Source: CAZQFV01 sp964592645 (GTDB lineage: Bacteria > Chloroflexota > Chloroflexia > DTKN01). Taken from it: DNA of 64,000 nucleotides. The DNA is taken from positions 37,558 to 101,557 of the forward strand of contig CAZQFV010000013.1 of NCBI GenBank assembly GCA_964592645.1, in the 5' to 3' direction. Under the pieces are notes generated by a model. The model was not told where the DNA came from. It searched no databases and saw nothing but the letters and a program-made list of their open reading frames with translations. Shown one piece after another: positions 7,176-15,988 of the stretch (its first letter is position 1; every line of letters begins with the position of its first letter). A program made the position numbers and the translations under genes.

Positions 7176-9652
7176 GGAAATGTCCTTGCCTTCCGGACGG
7201 CCGCCCCGGCGTTCACCAGCCCGCAGCCGTAAACGTTGTTGGGCACGCCGGCCGCATCCCCGCAGGCGCAGATGGGGTTATAGGAATACGCGGCAAAGGG
7301 ATTGTCCGCCGGCACGGCGTCGCCCAGGGTGCAGGCCCGCTCCACCGGGCGGGGCTGCGCCGTTTGGCAGAGCAGCGCCTCGGTGGCCGCGATCCGCCCG
7401 ATGAGGGCAGGGTTCGCCGACCAGACCAGGGCCACCACCCCGGCGACATGCGGCCCGGCCATCGAGGTGCCGTCGGCCAGGGCGTACCCACCGCCGGGCA
7501 CGCTGGAGCGGATGCTCTCCCCCGGCGCGCTGATGTCCGGTTTGACCCCCTCGGCCGGCCCGCGGCTGCTAAAGGAGGCGATCTCGTCGCCGCGCAGGTC
7601 GGTCGCGCCGACGGAAAAGACGGCGTCGTAGGTGGCCGGGGGGGCGTCCACCGTGGAGCAGGCCGGCCCCTCGTTGCCGGCGCTGACAACCATCATGATC
7701 CCGGCCGCGCGCAGCACCTCGACGGCCCGGCGCAGCGTATCGGGGAAACAGCCCTCAAAAGAGGGACAACCCCAGGAGTTGTTGACCAGGTGCGGGGCGT
7801 AACGCACGTCGCCGTCGCGGAAGGGGTCCCCGCCGTGGGGGTAGGGCGCCAGGAAGAACTCCATGCACTCGATATAGGCGCCGGGATTGCCAAAGCCGCG
7901 GCGCATGTTGCGGCAGCCCATCCACCGCGCCCCCGGCGCCACCCCGGGGCGGTTCCCGGCGCCGTCGTCGCCCAGGATCGTGCCCATGGTGTGCGTCCCG
8001 TGCATGTCGTCGTCCCAGGGCTCGGCGGTGTCGTCCCAGGCGTCGTGCCAGGAGTAGTCGTGGTGCGCGGTCCGGCCGTCCCAGCCGCGGTAGCGCGATC
8101 GGATGGCCGGGTGCGTCCAGTCGTAGCCGGTGTCCTGCCCGGCGACGACGATGCCCTCCCCCAACGCTCCCAGGTCCCAGGCCTCCGGGACGGCAATGGC
8201 CGCCAGGTTGGCCTGCACCCCGACGGGCGGATCGTTGTCCTCGGGCAGGGCCAGCTCGGCAAGCGACCAGCGCACCGGGTAGCGCCGCACGTTGGGGTTC
8301 AGGATCACCTGGGCCACGCCGGGGCGATCCGCGAAGCGGCCCATCAGCCAGCGATGGCCGTCCACCCGGATCATGTTCACCAGGTAGTAGGGCCGGTAGG
8401 GCACCCCCAGGCGGTCTAGCTCGGCGCGCAGCGGCCCCTGGGTGCGCTGCGCCGTGGCCGTGAGCGTCCGATAGACATACTCCAGCCGCTCCTGGCGGCC
8501 GGCGATCGCCGCGGCCGGCGCCAGGTCGGCCTGCTCCTCCAGGACGATCAGGAAGCCGTCGTCGGCAAAGCCGGGGACGCCGTAGGCGGCGTAGAGCAGG
8601 CCCCAGAGGGCCAGCAGGGCCCCGGCCAGGGCCAAGGCCGCCCCGGCGCCGGCGCGCCGGGAGAGGAGCGGCGCCGGCCGGCCGCGCTCCAACCCCAGGG
8701 CAACGCGCCGCCCGATCCACAGCGCCAGCCCCAGGACGATGGCGATCGCCGCCGACAGTCCATAGCTGAGTATGTGGGCCGGCTCGGGGACCAGTTGGAC
8801 GATGGCATCGCGCGGATCCATAAAGAGGGGCGGAACCGCATAGGCTACCCAGGCCAGGGGCAGCAGCGGATAGATGCCGCTCCCACGGGCCCGCAGTTCG
8901 GTGAGCAGGAGGGGCAGCGCGGCCAGGATGACGGCGTCGGTCGTCCGGGCTCCTTTGCCAAGGGCCAGGAGGAGGCCGGCGCCCAAGGTCATCCAGCAGG
9001 CCAGGATCGTCAGCAGGCCGGCCAGCCCGGTGCGGGTGGTGGCGCCGTTGAGCAGCGTAAAGGTCACGCCCCACACCAGCAGCAGCCCCGGCAGCACGTC
9101 GGCCAGCGTCCGGAAGGCGATCTCCAGGCTCGTCAGGCGGTCGCCCAGGGAGCCGGTGAGCGCCCAGGGCAGGGTGAGCAGGGCCAGCGCGCCGACCGCC
9201 AGGGCCAGGGGGGCCGGGCGAAAGCGGTCCAGCCCGAGCACGGCGGCCAGGGGCGGCCGGCCGAGCCGGGCCAGGCGCGGCGCCCACCAGGCGGCCCCCA
9301 ACACATAGGGCAGGAGCACTCCCAAGCGCAGCGCCGCCACGACATTGGCGTTGGACAGATCAAGGCCGCGCAGCCCGGCGTCCAGCGCAGAGAGGCCGCC
9401 CAGGGCCAGCAGCGCCGTCGCCAGCGCCGTCACCGTTCCCATGCCCGGCCGGCGGCGCAGCAGCAGGGCGCAGGCCAGGAACGGCAGAGCGATGACCGCC
9501 CCGCCCAGCGCCACCGCGTACAGCGACCAGGGAAACCCCAGCCCCGCGGATCCCAGGAACACCCGCAAGGCGATGGGGGCCGACACCATCCAGAGCAGCA
9601 GCACGATGAGGCACGCGACCGGGGCGCAGCCGAGGCGGGTCTCGCGTTCCAT
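7085..9652 (-). CDS. S8 (subtilisin-like) protease fused to an N-terminal multi-pass membrane domain
   Basis: This is an 855-residue protein. Residues 1 to about 355 are hydrophobic, with roughly ten predicted membrane segments. Residues about 365-470 look like an I9-type propeptide/inhibitor domain (FLIVLEEQADLAPAA, then PYYLVNMIRVDG). The peptidase domain follows with the complete triad: Asp507 in QDTGYDWTHP, His551 in HGTHTMGTILG and Ser730 in DGTSMAGPHVAG. The oxyanion Asn is in VNNSWG. Ordinary subtilases have a cleavable signal peptide, so a large polytopic anchor is unusual. The gene sits six bases after the NYN gene. The C-terminal 20 residues overlap the next gene and look non-conserved. 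Confidence 0.9.
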   Translation of the reverse strand: MERETRLGCAPVACLIVLLLWMVSAPIALRVFLGSAGLGFPWSLYAVALGGAVIALPFLACALLLRRRPGMGTVTALATALLALGGLSALDAGLRGLDLSNANVVAALRLGVLLPYVLGAAWWAPRLARLGRPPLAAVLGLDRFRPAPLALAVGALALLTLPWALTGSLGDRLTSLEIAFRTLADVLPGLLLVWGVTFTLLNGATTRTGLAGLLTILACWMTLGAGLLLALGKGARTTDAVILAALPLLLTELRARGSGIYPLLPLAWVAYAVPPLFMDPRDAIVQLVPEPAHILSYGLSAAIAIVLGLALWIGRRVALGLERGRPAPLLSRRAGAGAALALAGALLALWGLLYAAYGVPGFADDGFLIVLEEQADLAPAAAIAGRQERLEYVYRTLTATAQRTQGPLRAELDRLGVPYRPYYLVNMIRVDGHRWLMGRFADRPGVAQVILNPNVRRYPVRWSLAELALPEDNDPPVGVQANLAAIAVPEAWDLGALGEGIVVAGQDTGYDWTHPAIRSRYRGWDGRTAHHDYSWHDAWDDTAEPWDDDMHGTHTMGTILGDDGAGNRPGVAPGARWMGCRNMRRGFGNPGAYIECMEFFLAPYPHGGDPFRDGDVRYAPHLVNNSWGCPSFEGCFPDTLRRAVEVLRAAGIMMVVSAGNEGPACSTVDAPPATYDAVFSVGATDLRGDEIASFSSRGPAEGVKPDISAPGESIRSSVPGGGYALADGTSMAGPHVAGVVALVWSANPALIGRIAATEALLCQTAQPRPVERACTLGDAVPADNPFAAYSYNPICACGDAAGVPNNVYGCGLVNAGAAVRKARTFPCRWPMLWRASVLCPLPCSLSSWRPTTCSD

Positions 9653-9658
9653 CGTCGA

Positions 9659-10588
9659 TCAGGCCTTGGATTCCGCGCCCTCGGCGGCCGGCCGGCGACG
9701 GCGGCGCCCACCCCGGCGCTTCTCCTCCTGGGGAGCCTTTTCCTGGGTAGAGGGTTTCTTCTCTTCCTTCGGCTTTTCCAGGGGCGGCAGGGCAAAGGAG
9801 CTCAGCTCGTAGGGATTCTCACCGGGGAGAAAGACCTCGGTCACCGTGCCGGTCGTCAGCACCTGCACCTTGCCGCGGCGCTCGGCCTCCCGGACAAAGT
9901 CCTGGAAGCGCGAAAAGTGCCGGCCCTGGGCATCGGCGTACTGCCCCTCATCAAAGTCGCCCAGCAGTTCCTTCATCAGCAGCTTGAGCGTCGCCAGGGT
10001 GCAGGCGTTGCGGCGCTCCCTCGCCAGCTTCAGGGCGTCCACCAGGACATCGTAGATGTCCTTGGGCTTGGGCTCGGGCGGGAGGACGGTCTCGGATAGC
10101 TGGTGATAGAAGATGAACTCGTCGGCGCTCTGCGCCAGGTGCGAGGAGGTGGACTCGGCCACGCCGACGACCACGACGCGCTTGCCGTGCTGGCGGATCG
10201 TATTCACCAACGGGATAAAGTCGCGGTCCCCGGTCACCAGGATATAGACCTGGATGTTCGGGTAGTCGAACAGCGTGCGCATGGCGTCGATGACCAGGTG
10301 GATGTCGGCGCTGTTCTTGATCGCCCCGCTGCCGTGCTCGCCGTCCTCCCCGTAGTAGTAGGTGGGCACATAGCGCGGTTCGATGCCGCTGGCGTAGAGG
10401 GCATTGGTGATGCGCGAGTACTGGTACCAGTCGGCATAGGCGCGGGCGATGACCACGCGCCCATACTGGTCGCAGCGCTCCATGATGCTCTCGAACTTGG
10501 GGTTGGCCCTGTACTTTTCGCGCGTGGCAATATAGATGTTCTCGAAATCGACAAAGACTGCTACATCGGGTCCTTTGGTCTGTTCCAT
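9659..10588 (-). CDS. NYN domain protein with a C-terminal OST-HTH-like domain
   Basis: The N-terminal half is a NYN (LabA/DUF88) domain related to PIN nucleases: VAVFVDFENIYIA near the start carries the first acidic residue, NSADIHLVIDAM and VTGDRDFIPLV carry the others. A helical region around residues 190-270 (VLVDALKLARERRNACTLATLKLLMK onward) resembles OST-HTH/LOTUS RNA-binding domains. The C-terminus is a charged Lys/Glu/Arg-rich tail. The family is expected to cut or bind RNA, possibly in RNA turnover; the substrate is unknown. It directly follows rpsU, which supports a translation or RNA role. An ATG at 10588 with GAGGGAG is used; a TTG at 10603 overlapping the rpsU stop is an alternative. 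Confidence 0.85.
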   Translation of the reverse strand: MEQTKGPDVAVFVDFENIYIATREKYRANPKFESIMERCDQYGRVVIARAYADWYQYSRITNALYASGIEPRYVPTYYYGEDGEHGSGAIKNSADIHLVIDAMRTLFDYPNIQVYILVTGDRDFIPLVNTIRQHGKRVVVVGVAESTSSHLAQSADEFIFYHQLSETVLPPEPKPKDIYDVLVDALKLARERRNACTLATLKLLMKELLGDFDEGQYADAQGRHFSRFQDFVREAERRGKVQVLTTGTVTEVFLPGENPYELSSFALPPLEKPKEEKKPSTQEKAPQEEKRRGGRRRRRPAAEGAESKA

Positions 10589-10599
10589 GACTCCCTCGA

Positions 10600-10815
10600 T
10601 CAACGCTCGCCCGCCCCCCGACGGAGGCCGGGCTGCCCGCGGCGGCGCAGGCGGCGCAGCGCCTTGCGGGCCTTTTCTCGACGCAGTTCGCCCTTGGAAA
10701 TGAAGCGCTGTCGCCGCCGATAGTCACGCAGCTGCCCGCTCTGGGATAGCTCCCGGCGAAAGCGCTTCAACAGGCTTTCCAACGACTCTCCAGACTGACG
10801 TTCCACATCCGGCAT
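10600..10815 (-). CDS. rpsU: 30S ribosomal protein S21 (bS21)
   Basis: This 71-residue basic protein matches bS21, a small late-assembling protein near the mRNA exit of the 30S subunit. The diagnostic block is ESLLKRFRRELSQSG followed by YRRRQRFISKGELRREKARKALRR. The ATG at 10815 is preceded by GAGGAGG at nine bases. It leads a transcript that continues through the NYN protein and the subtilase. The tail GQPGLRRGAGER is variable. Confidence 0.93.
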   Translation of the reverse strand: MPDVERQSGESLESLLKRFRRELSQSGQLRDYRRRQRFISKGELRREKARKALRRLRRRGQPGLRRGAGER

Positions 10816-10864
10816 GCGGCCGGCCTCCTCGTTCTTGCGGTACAGGCAAATCTTTGTATCTATG

Positions 10865-10893
10865 ATTATACTACATTCCGCGCCGCTGCGCAA
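10865..10893 (-). promoter_or_regulatory. Putative promoter of rpsU and downstream genes
   Basis: TTGCGC (10888-10893), a 17-base spacer and TATAAT (10865-10870) lie 50 bases upstream of the rpsU ATG. Confidence 0.6.
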
Positions 10894-10939
10894 GGGGCAT
10901 TCGGGATGCAGGATGCGCCTACCAGGTTTCGGCTACAGG

Positions 10940-11800
10940 TCAGACACCCGCCTGCCGAGTCCAGCGGCGCAGCCCAGACCACAGAAACCCCCGCCGCGGC
11001 GCCAGGAGAAAGGCCAGCAGGAAGAGGGCGGTCGCCGTCAGGACGATCGCCGCCCCCGAGGCCACGTTGAGGTAGAAAGAGAGGTATAGCCCGACCAGGC
11101 TGGAGAGCGCCCCGACGGCCGCGGCCAGGACCATCATCGGGAAGAGCCGCCGCGTCAGCAGGTAGGCTGTCGCCCCCGGGGTCACCAGCATCGCCGCCAC
11201 CAGCCCCACCCCCACCGCCTGCAGCGAGACGACGATCGTCAGCGCCAGCAGCACCAGGAGCACGGTGCGCAGCAGCCCCACCGGCAGGCGCAGGGCCGCC
11301 CCCAGGATGGGGTCGAAGGAGATAACCAGGAGCTCCTTGTACAACAGGGCGACGGTGGCCAGGACCACGACCCCCAGGCCGGCGATGAGCCAGAGGTCGG
11401 CGCTGCCGACCCCCAGGACGTTGCCAAAAAGGATGTGCGTGAGATCCACCGCATAGGTGCGGATGCTGCTGATCAACACGACGCCCAGGGAAAGCGCCGC
11501 CGCAAAGAGGATGCCGATGGCCGTGTCCTCCTTGACCGCGCCGCGCCGGGAGAAGAAGCCGATGCCCAGCGCCACGGCCACGGCCGCGATCAGCGCGCCC
11601 AGGATCAGGTTGCCCCCCAGCAGGTAGGCCAGCGCCACACCGGGCAGGACGGCGTGGGCCAGGGCATCTCCCAGGAACGCCATGGAGCGCAGCACCACGT
11701 AGCAGCCCACCACGGCGCACAGGATGCCGACCATGAGCGAGGCGGCCAGGCCGCGCTGCATAAAGCCATAGGCCAGCGGCTTCACCAGCCACTCGATCAT
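10940..11800 (-). CDS. znuB: Zinc/manganese ABC transporter permease (ABC-3 family)
   Basis: This 286-residue protein has about eight membrane segments and the ABC-3 signatures: FMQRGLAASLMVGILCAVVGCYVVLRSMAFLGDALAHAVLPG near the N-terminus, then the coupling-helix region and VGLVAAMLVTPGATAYLL. It forms the membrane channel of a metal importer. Its ATG overlaps the stop of the ATPase gene in an ATGA arrangement, which implies translational coupling. Zinc rather than manganese is inferred from the His-rich binding protein and the regulator. Confidence 0.93.
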   Translation of the reverse strand: MIEWLVKPLAYGFMQRGLAASLMVGILCAVVGCYVVLRSMAFLGDALAHAVLPGVALAYLLGGNLILGALIAAVAVALGIGFFSRRGAVKEDTAIGILFAAALSLGVVLISSIRTYAVDLTHILFGNVLGVGSADLWLIAGLGVVVLATVALLYKELLVISFDPILGAALRLPVGLLRTVLLVLLALTIVVSLQAVGVGLVAAMLVTPGATAYLLTRRLFPMMVLAAAVGALSSLVGLYLSFYLNVASGAAIVLTATALFLLAFLLAPRRGFLWSGLRRWTRQAGV

Positions 11801-12594
11801 CGCGCCCTCCCCGGCGAGCCCGGAGGACAGCACCGGTCCACGACCACGGCGCCGCCCTCCAGGAAGAGCACCTGCCCACCAAAGGCCGCCGTGATGTGGG
11901 CCGGAGTCAATACCTGCTCCGGGGCGCCGTAGGCCACCACCCGGCGGTTCAGGAGCAACACCCGCTCGAAACGGTCCGCGGCCAGGTTGAGGTCGTGGGT
12001 CGAGACCAGGACGGTGACCCCGGCGGGCCGGAGCTGCTCCAGCAGGTGGAGCACGACCTCCTGCGTGGCCACGTCCACGCCGGTAAAGGGCTCGTCCATC
12101 AGCAGGATGTGGGGCTCCTGGGCCAGGGCACGGGCCAGGAAGACACGCTGCTGCTGCCCGCCGGAGAGCTCGCCGATAGGCCGGCCGGCCAGGTCGGCGA
12201 CGCCGAGCTGCTCCAGGCAGCGGGCCACCACGGCGCGATCGGCCGCCCCCGGCCGCCGCACCCACCCCAGCCGGCCGTAGCGACCCATCATCACCACGTC
12301 GGCCACCGAAACCGGGAAGCTCCAGTCCACCTCCTCGCGCTGGGGCACGTAGGCGACACAGTCCTGGTGCGAGCGCAGCGGCCGGCCGTGGACCAACACG
12401 CGGCCCTGCTGCACCGGCAGCAGCCCCACCAGCGCCTTGAAGAGGGTCGATTTCCCGGCGCCGTTCGGCCCCACCACGGCGACCTGGGCGCCGTGCGGCA
12501 CCTGGAGGGTGACATCGCGCAGCACCGGGGCGCCGTTGTAGGCGATGCTGACACCGTCCAGCTCCAGGCGGGCGGGTTCGGAGTTATCGGACAT
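11797..12594 (-). CDS. znuC: Zinc ABC transporter ATP-binding protein
   Basis: This 265-residue ATPase powers the metal importer. It has Walker A GPNGAGKST, the Q-loop region AYVPQREEVDWSFP (typical of the metal ABC group), signature LSGGQQQR, Walker B ILLMDEPF and the switch histidine in VSTHDLN. It lies 18 bases after the solute-binding protein gene and overlaps the permease gene by four bases. Confidence 0.95.
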   Translation of the reverse strand: MSDNSEPARLELDGVSIAYNGAPVLRDVTLQVPHGAQVAVVGPNGAGKSTLFKALVGLLPVQQGRVLVHGRPLRSHQDCVAYVPQREEVDWSFPVSVADVVMMGRYGRLGWVRRPGAADRAVVARCLEQLGVADLAGRPIGELSGGQQQRVFLARALAQEPHILLMDEPFTGVDVATQEVVLHLLEQLRPAGVTVLVSTHDLNLAADRFERVLLLNRRVVAYGAPEQVLTPAHITAAFGGQVLFLEGGAVVVDRCCPPGSPGRAR

Positions 12595-12612
12595 GGCTCG
12601 ATCCCCTATGCC

Positions 12613-13554
12613 TCACCGCTCCACCAACGCATCCACGATGGCCTGCGTATTGTAGCGGATCATCTGCAGATAGCCCGGCGCGGGGCCCTCCGGGCCGCTG
12701 GGCGAATGGGTGTAGAGGCCGGTGACGACCTGCGCGCCGGTCTCCCGCGCCAGTTGCTCGGCCAACTGCGGGTTGGCCCCAACCTCCAGGAAGACGGCCG
12801 GCGCCCCGCTCTCGCGGATGCGCTCCACCAGCGCGGCCATCTCCTGCGCCGAGGGCGAGGCGCCGCTGCTGACGCTGGGCACAATGGCCCCAACAACCTG
12901 GAACCCATAGCGATCGGCAAAGTAGCCCAAGCTCTCGTGGTTGGTGACGAGCAGGCGGCGATACGGGGGCACCTTGGACACCTGCTCGACGATCCAGCGG
13001 TCCAGCTCCTGCAACCGGGCGATGTAGGCGGCGGCGTTCCGGGTATAGGCTTCCTGCCCTTCCGGGTCGGCCCGGATCAGCCCATCGCGGATGTTCTCGA
13101 CGTAATGGACGACATTGTTGGGGTCGAGCCAAAAGTGGGGGTCGCCTTCGTGGTGGTGGCCGCCCGATTCAGCCCCATCGTCTTCTTCGTGGACTTCCCG
13201 GCTGGTGAGGCCGGCCGCGGCCTCGATCACGGCGCACTGGCCGCCGGCATTCGCCAGAGTCTTTTCCAACCACTCCTCCAGGCCGGCACCATTGATCACC
13301 AACACCGTGCACTCAGCAATCCTGGCTACATCCTGTGGCGTGGGCTCAAAGGTATGCGGGTCGGCGCCCAGGGGCATCAGCGTCTCCACCGGAGCGCGGT
13401 CGCCGACCACGTTCTGGACGATGTCGGCAAGGAAACCCTCTACCGCCAGGATGCGGAGGGACGGCACCGGGGCCGTGACGGCCTGGGGACCACAAGCGCA
13501 AAGGCTCGGCAGCAGGAGAAAGGTCAGCAACAGGATACCCGGCGAACGCTTCAT
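12613..13554 (-). CDS. znuA: Zinc ABC transporter substrate-binding lipoprotein
   Basis: This 313-residue cluster A-I binding protein begins with a lipoprotein signal ending in LCAC (Cys21). Metal-binding landmarks are present: DPHTFEPTPQD (first His), the acidic and His-rich loop near residues 122-142 with GGHHHEGDPHFW (second His), NHESLGYFADRYGF (third His) and the C-terminal acidic residue. The His-rich loop is characteristic of zinc-specific ZnuA. The gene begins three bases after the regulator gene. Confidence 0.95.
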   Translation of the reverse strand: MKRSPGILLLTFLLLPSLCACGPQAVTAPVPSLRILAVEGFLADIVQNVVGDRAPVETLMPLGADPHTFEPTPQDVARIAECTVLVINGAGLEEWLEKTLANAGGQCAVIEAAAGLTSREVHEEDDGAESGGHHHEGDPHFWLDPNNVVHYVENIRDGLIRADPEGQEAYTRNAAAYIARLQELDRWIVEQVSKVPPYRRLLVTNHESLGYFADRYGFQVVGAIVPSVSSGASPSAQEMAALVERIRESGAPAVFLEVGANPQLAEQLARETGAQVVTGLYTHSPSGPEGPAPGYLQMIRYNTQAIVDALVER

Positions 13555-13557
13555 ATC

Positions 13558-13980
13558 TCAAGGCCTCCGCCCCTGGCAGGCAGGGCACACGCCGGCCAGT
13601 TGCAGCAGGTGGTCTTCCACCTGGTAGCCGGTGTCGCGCCGCACGCGCGCAGCCAGGGCTGCCAACTCCTCACAGCCCAGGAACTCGGCGGCCTGGCCGC
13701 AGGCGCGGCAGACGATAGCGTGGCAATGGCCGGGAGAGGCCGGCATGTAGCCATGGCAACCGTCCTCCCGATACACCCGGCGCACCAGGCCGGACCGTTC
13801 GAGTACCCCCAACGACCGATATACCGAGGCCAGACCCAAGGCCGGCTGCAGCCGCTGCCCACGCCGCCAAACCTCCTGGGGCGACAGCGGGGTCGTGGCC
13901 GCCTCCAACACCTGAACGACGGCCCGGCGCGCGCCGGTCAGCCGATACCCGGCCTCGACCAGGCGATCTTCCCAATGCAT
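13558..13980 (-). CDS. zur: Fur-family metal regulator, probably Zur
   Basis: This 140-residue protein has the Fur layout: a winged helix (AGYRLTGARRAVVQVLE, then GLASVYRSLGVLERSGLV) and a dimerisation domain with GHCHAIVCRACGQAAEF and a C-terminal CPAC, giving two CxxC pairs for the structural zinc. It leads the zinc-transporter operon, so it most likely senses zinc and represses its own operon. A Fur/Zur-style palindrome sits just upstream of its start codon. The RBS AAGGAG is well placed. PerR or Mur specificity cannot be excluded from the protein alone. Confidence 0.88.
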   Translation of the reverse strand: MHWEDRLVEAGYRLTGARRAVVQVLEAATTPLSPQEVWRRGQRLQPALGLASVYRSLGVLERSGLVRRVYREDGCHGYMPASPGHCHAIVCRACGQAAEFLGCEELAALAARVRRDTGYQVEDHLLQLAGVCPACQGRRP

Positions 13981-13991
13981 CGGCGCTCCTT

Positions 13992-14010
13992 ATTGAGAAA
14001 CTTTCTCAAT
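13992..14010 (-). promoter_or_regulatory. Fur/Zur-type operator palindrome
   Basis: ATTGAGAAACTTTCTCAAT is a perfect 19-base palindrome around a central C. Its core TGAGAAA-C-TTTCTCA has the 7-1-7 spacing of Fur-superfamily boxes. It begins four bases downstream of the -10 box and covers the expected transcription start, so a bound repressor would block initiation. Confidence 0.82.
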
Positions 14011-14013
14011 AGC

Positions 14014-14042
14014 ATCTTAACACAAGCGCGCGAGGTTGTCAA
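14014..14042 (-). promoter_or_regulatory. Promoter of the zinc-uptake operon
   Basis: TTGACA (14037-14042), a 17-base spacer and TAAGAT (14014-14019), immediately upstream of the operator. Confidence 0.75.
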
Positions 14043-14172
14043 GAGCAAGCTGTCTGAAAACCTGTCGCAATTACCACGCGGGCACAGCGGTGTCGCCAAG
14101 ACCTCGGAGGTGCAAAGCCTTGGTTGCCCTATATCCGAAATTGGCAAGCGGGGAGCCGGCATTACAATCCCC

Positions 14173-15705
14173 TCACCCCCGGCCGGCGATCGTCTCGCGG
14201 ATCGCGGCCGCCAATTCCCCGGCCTGTTTCTCCAACGCCGCGATCTGAACTCGGAACCGGTCGGCCAGGACCGGGTCCGCCAACGAGGCCAGGTTCACCC
14301 GCACGTTGGCCGCCGCCCCCTGGACGGCCGCCTCGGCCATACCCACGGCCACCTGGGCGTCGGTCAGCGCGTTGGGGTTGCCCATGGCGGCAATGCGCAG
14401 GAGGAACTCCAACACTTTGACGGTGCGCTCGGCGGTGGCCAGGGGGACGCGGGCCGCCTCGCGCGTCGCCGACTGGACCGCCTCCCGCCGGGCAGTCTGC
14501 TCCGCATCGGTTCCCTTGGGAAGACGAAGGGCGGCCAGGATGCCCTCGAAGGCCGCCGCATCGGCTACCGCCGTCTGCAACAGCTCCTCCTGCAGGCGGC
14601 CCACCGCCGCCTCGGCCTCCCGCAGCTCCCCCTCCACCGCGGCGTAGGCCTTTTTCCCCAGCGTCAGGTTGGCCACCATCCGCGTCAACGCCGCCGCCAG
14701 GGCGCCGGAGACCGCGGAGACGGTCCCGCCCCCCGGCGTCGCCGTGCCGGCCGCCACCTGCGAGAGCAGCGCCCGCGGCAGTGCGCCGCCCAGCCCTCCC
14801 TCCAGAGGGCCGGCCTGCAACCGGTTCTCCAGCACCTGCTGCGGGCTAAAACGGCGCAGTTGCAGCTCGTACCGCGCCACATCCAGCAACGCCTCGGCCG
14901 GCACCAGGCCGACGATCTCGCTCTCCAACACCGGCACGCCGTAATGGGCCGCTATGTCGCGGATCAGCGCCATCACCCGGTGGATCGGCGTGCGACGATA
15001 GTCCGTCAGGTTCATCGACACCTGCACCTGTCCGGGGCGCTCGACCGCCACCCCCATGGCCTTGACGTAACGCAGGCCGCCGCCCGTATGGCGGACCGCG
15101 CGGGCGATGGCGTTGGCCACCTCCAGGTCGGAAGTCCCCAGGTAGACGTTATAGGCGACAAGAAAGGGCCGCGCCCCTACCGCCGTGGCCCCGGCCGGCC
15201 CCAAAGCCGCCGGCCCAAAGTCGGGTGCCCGCTCCGGGTTCGTGCCGATCTCCTGGGCCAGCCCCTCGTACTCGCCCCGCCGCACGTCGGCCAGGTTCTT
15301 GCGCTCCGGGCGGGTCGCCGCCTCCTCGTAGAGGTAGACCGGGATGCCCAACTCGCTCCCGATGCGCGCCCCCACCGCCCGGGCCAGGGCCGCGCACTCC
15401 GCCATGGTCACCCCGCGCACCGGCACGAATGGAACGACGTCGGTGGCCCCGATGCGCGGGTGGGCCCCCTGGTGCTGCCGCATATCGATCCACCGGGCCG
15501 CCTCCTGCACGGCGCGAAAGGCGGCCTCGGCCACCGCCTCCGGCGCGCCGACCAGAGTCACCACCGCCCGGTTGTGGCTGGCGTCCATCTCCACGTCCAA
15601 GAGCTGCGCCCCCGGCACCGCCCGGATGCGGGCGCAGATGCGCTCTACGACCTCCCTGCGCCGTCCTTCGCTAAAGTTGGGCACACATTCCACCAGACGA
15701 TCCAT
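14173..15705 (-). CDS. ftcD: Glutamate formimidoyltransferase / formiminotetrahydrofolate cyclodeaminase fusion
   Basis: This 510-residue bifunctional enzyme moves the formimino group from formiminoglutamate to tetrahydrofolate and then releases ammonia, linking histidine breakdown to one-carbon metabolism. The transferase part spans about residues 1-300 (VECVPNFSEGRR, the catalytic-region HQGAHPRIGATDVVPFVP). The helical cyclodeaminase part follows from about 315 (AAGTATPGGGTVSAVSGALAAAL, then MGNPNALTDAQVA). Many bacteria have separate genes; the fused form resembles the vertebrate FTCD. The start at 15705 has GGAGGAG upstream. No other histidine-degradation gene is nearby. Confidence 0.94.
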   Translation of the reverse strand: MDRLVECVPNFSEGRRREVVERICARIRAVPGAQLLDVEMDASHNRAVVTLVGAPEAVAEAAFRAVQEAARWIDMRQHQGAHPRIGATDVVPFVPVRGVTMAECAALARAVGARIGSELGIPVYLYEEAATRPERKNLADVRRGEYEGLAQEIGTNPERAPDFGPAALGPAGATAVGARPFLVAYNVYLGTSDLEVANAIARAVRHTGGGLRYVKAMGVAVERPGQVQVSMNLTDYRRTPIHRVMALIRDIAAHYGVPVLESEIVGLVPAEALLDVARYELQLRRFSPQQVLENRLQAGPLEGGLGGALPRALLSQVAAGTATPGGGTVSAVSGALAAALTRMVANLTLGKKAYAAVEGELREAEAAVGRLQEELLQTAVADAAAFEGILAALRLPKGTDAEQTARREAVQSATREAARVPLATAERTVKVLEFLLRIAAMGNPNALTDAQVAVGMAEAAVQGAAANVRVNLASLADPVLADRFRVQIAALEKQAGELAAAIRETIAGRG

Positions 15706-15755
15706 GGGGACTCCTCCTACAACGACGGGCATCGGATACCGGACCGGTGGGGCAG

Positions 15756-15784
15756 ATTATAACCGAAGAGAAGGAAGAGGGCAA
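15756..15784 (-). promoter_or_regulatory. Putative promoter of ftcD
   Basis: TTGCCC (15779-15784), 17-base spacer, TATAAT (15756-15761); about 50 bases upstream of the start codon. Confidence 0.6.
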
Positions 15785-15862
15785 GGAGCAGAGAGCAGGT
15801 GGGCGGGCGACTGCTCTGCGCCGCAATCTCCGTTCCCTATCGCCGGCCCGCGAGGCAGGTCC

Positions 15863-15891
15863 TTGCGCAAATGCGCGACTTGCAGTATAGT
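15863..15891 (+). promoter_or_regulatory. Putative promoter of the maf-pfk operon
   Basis: TTGCGC (15863-15868), 17-base spacer, TATAGT (15886-15891). It predicts a leader of about 90 bases before the maf start codon. Confidence 0.6.
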
Positions 15892-15988
15892 GGGGCGTGA
15901 AAAGCTGCGGGACCTCCCGCTCATCAGGGCCGGCCCCCAAAAAACCGTTTCTCGGGGCAGTCCGGCCCGGAAACCGACGAGGCGGAAA

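Noticed and set aside
11896..15762. Plus-strand open frame of 1288 codons
   Set aside because: It runs antisense to the complete znuACB, zur and ftcD genes and has no domain or RBS.
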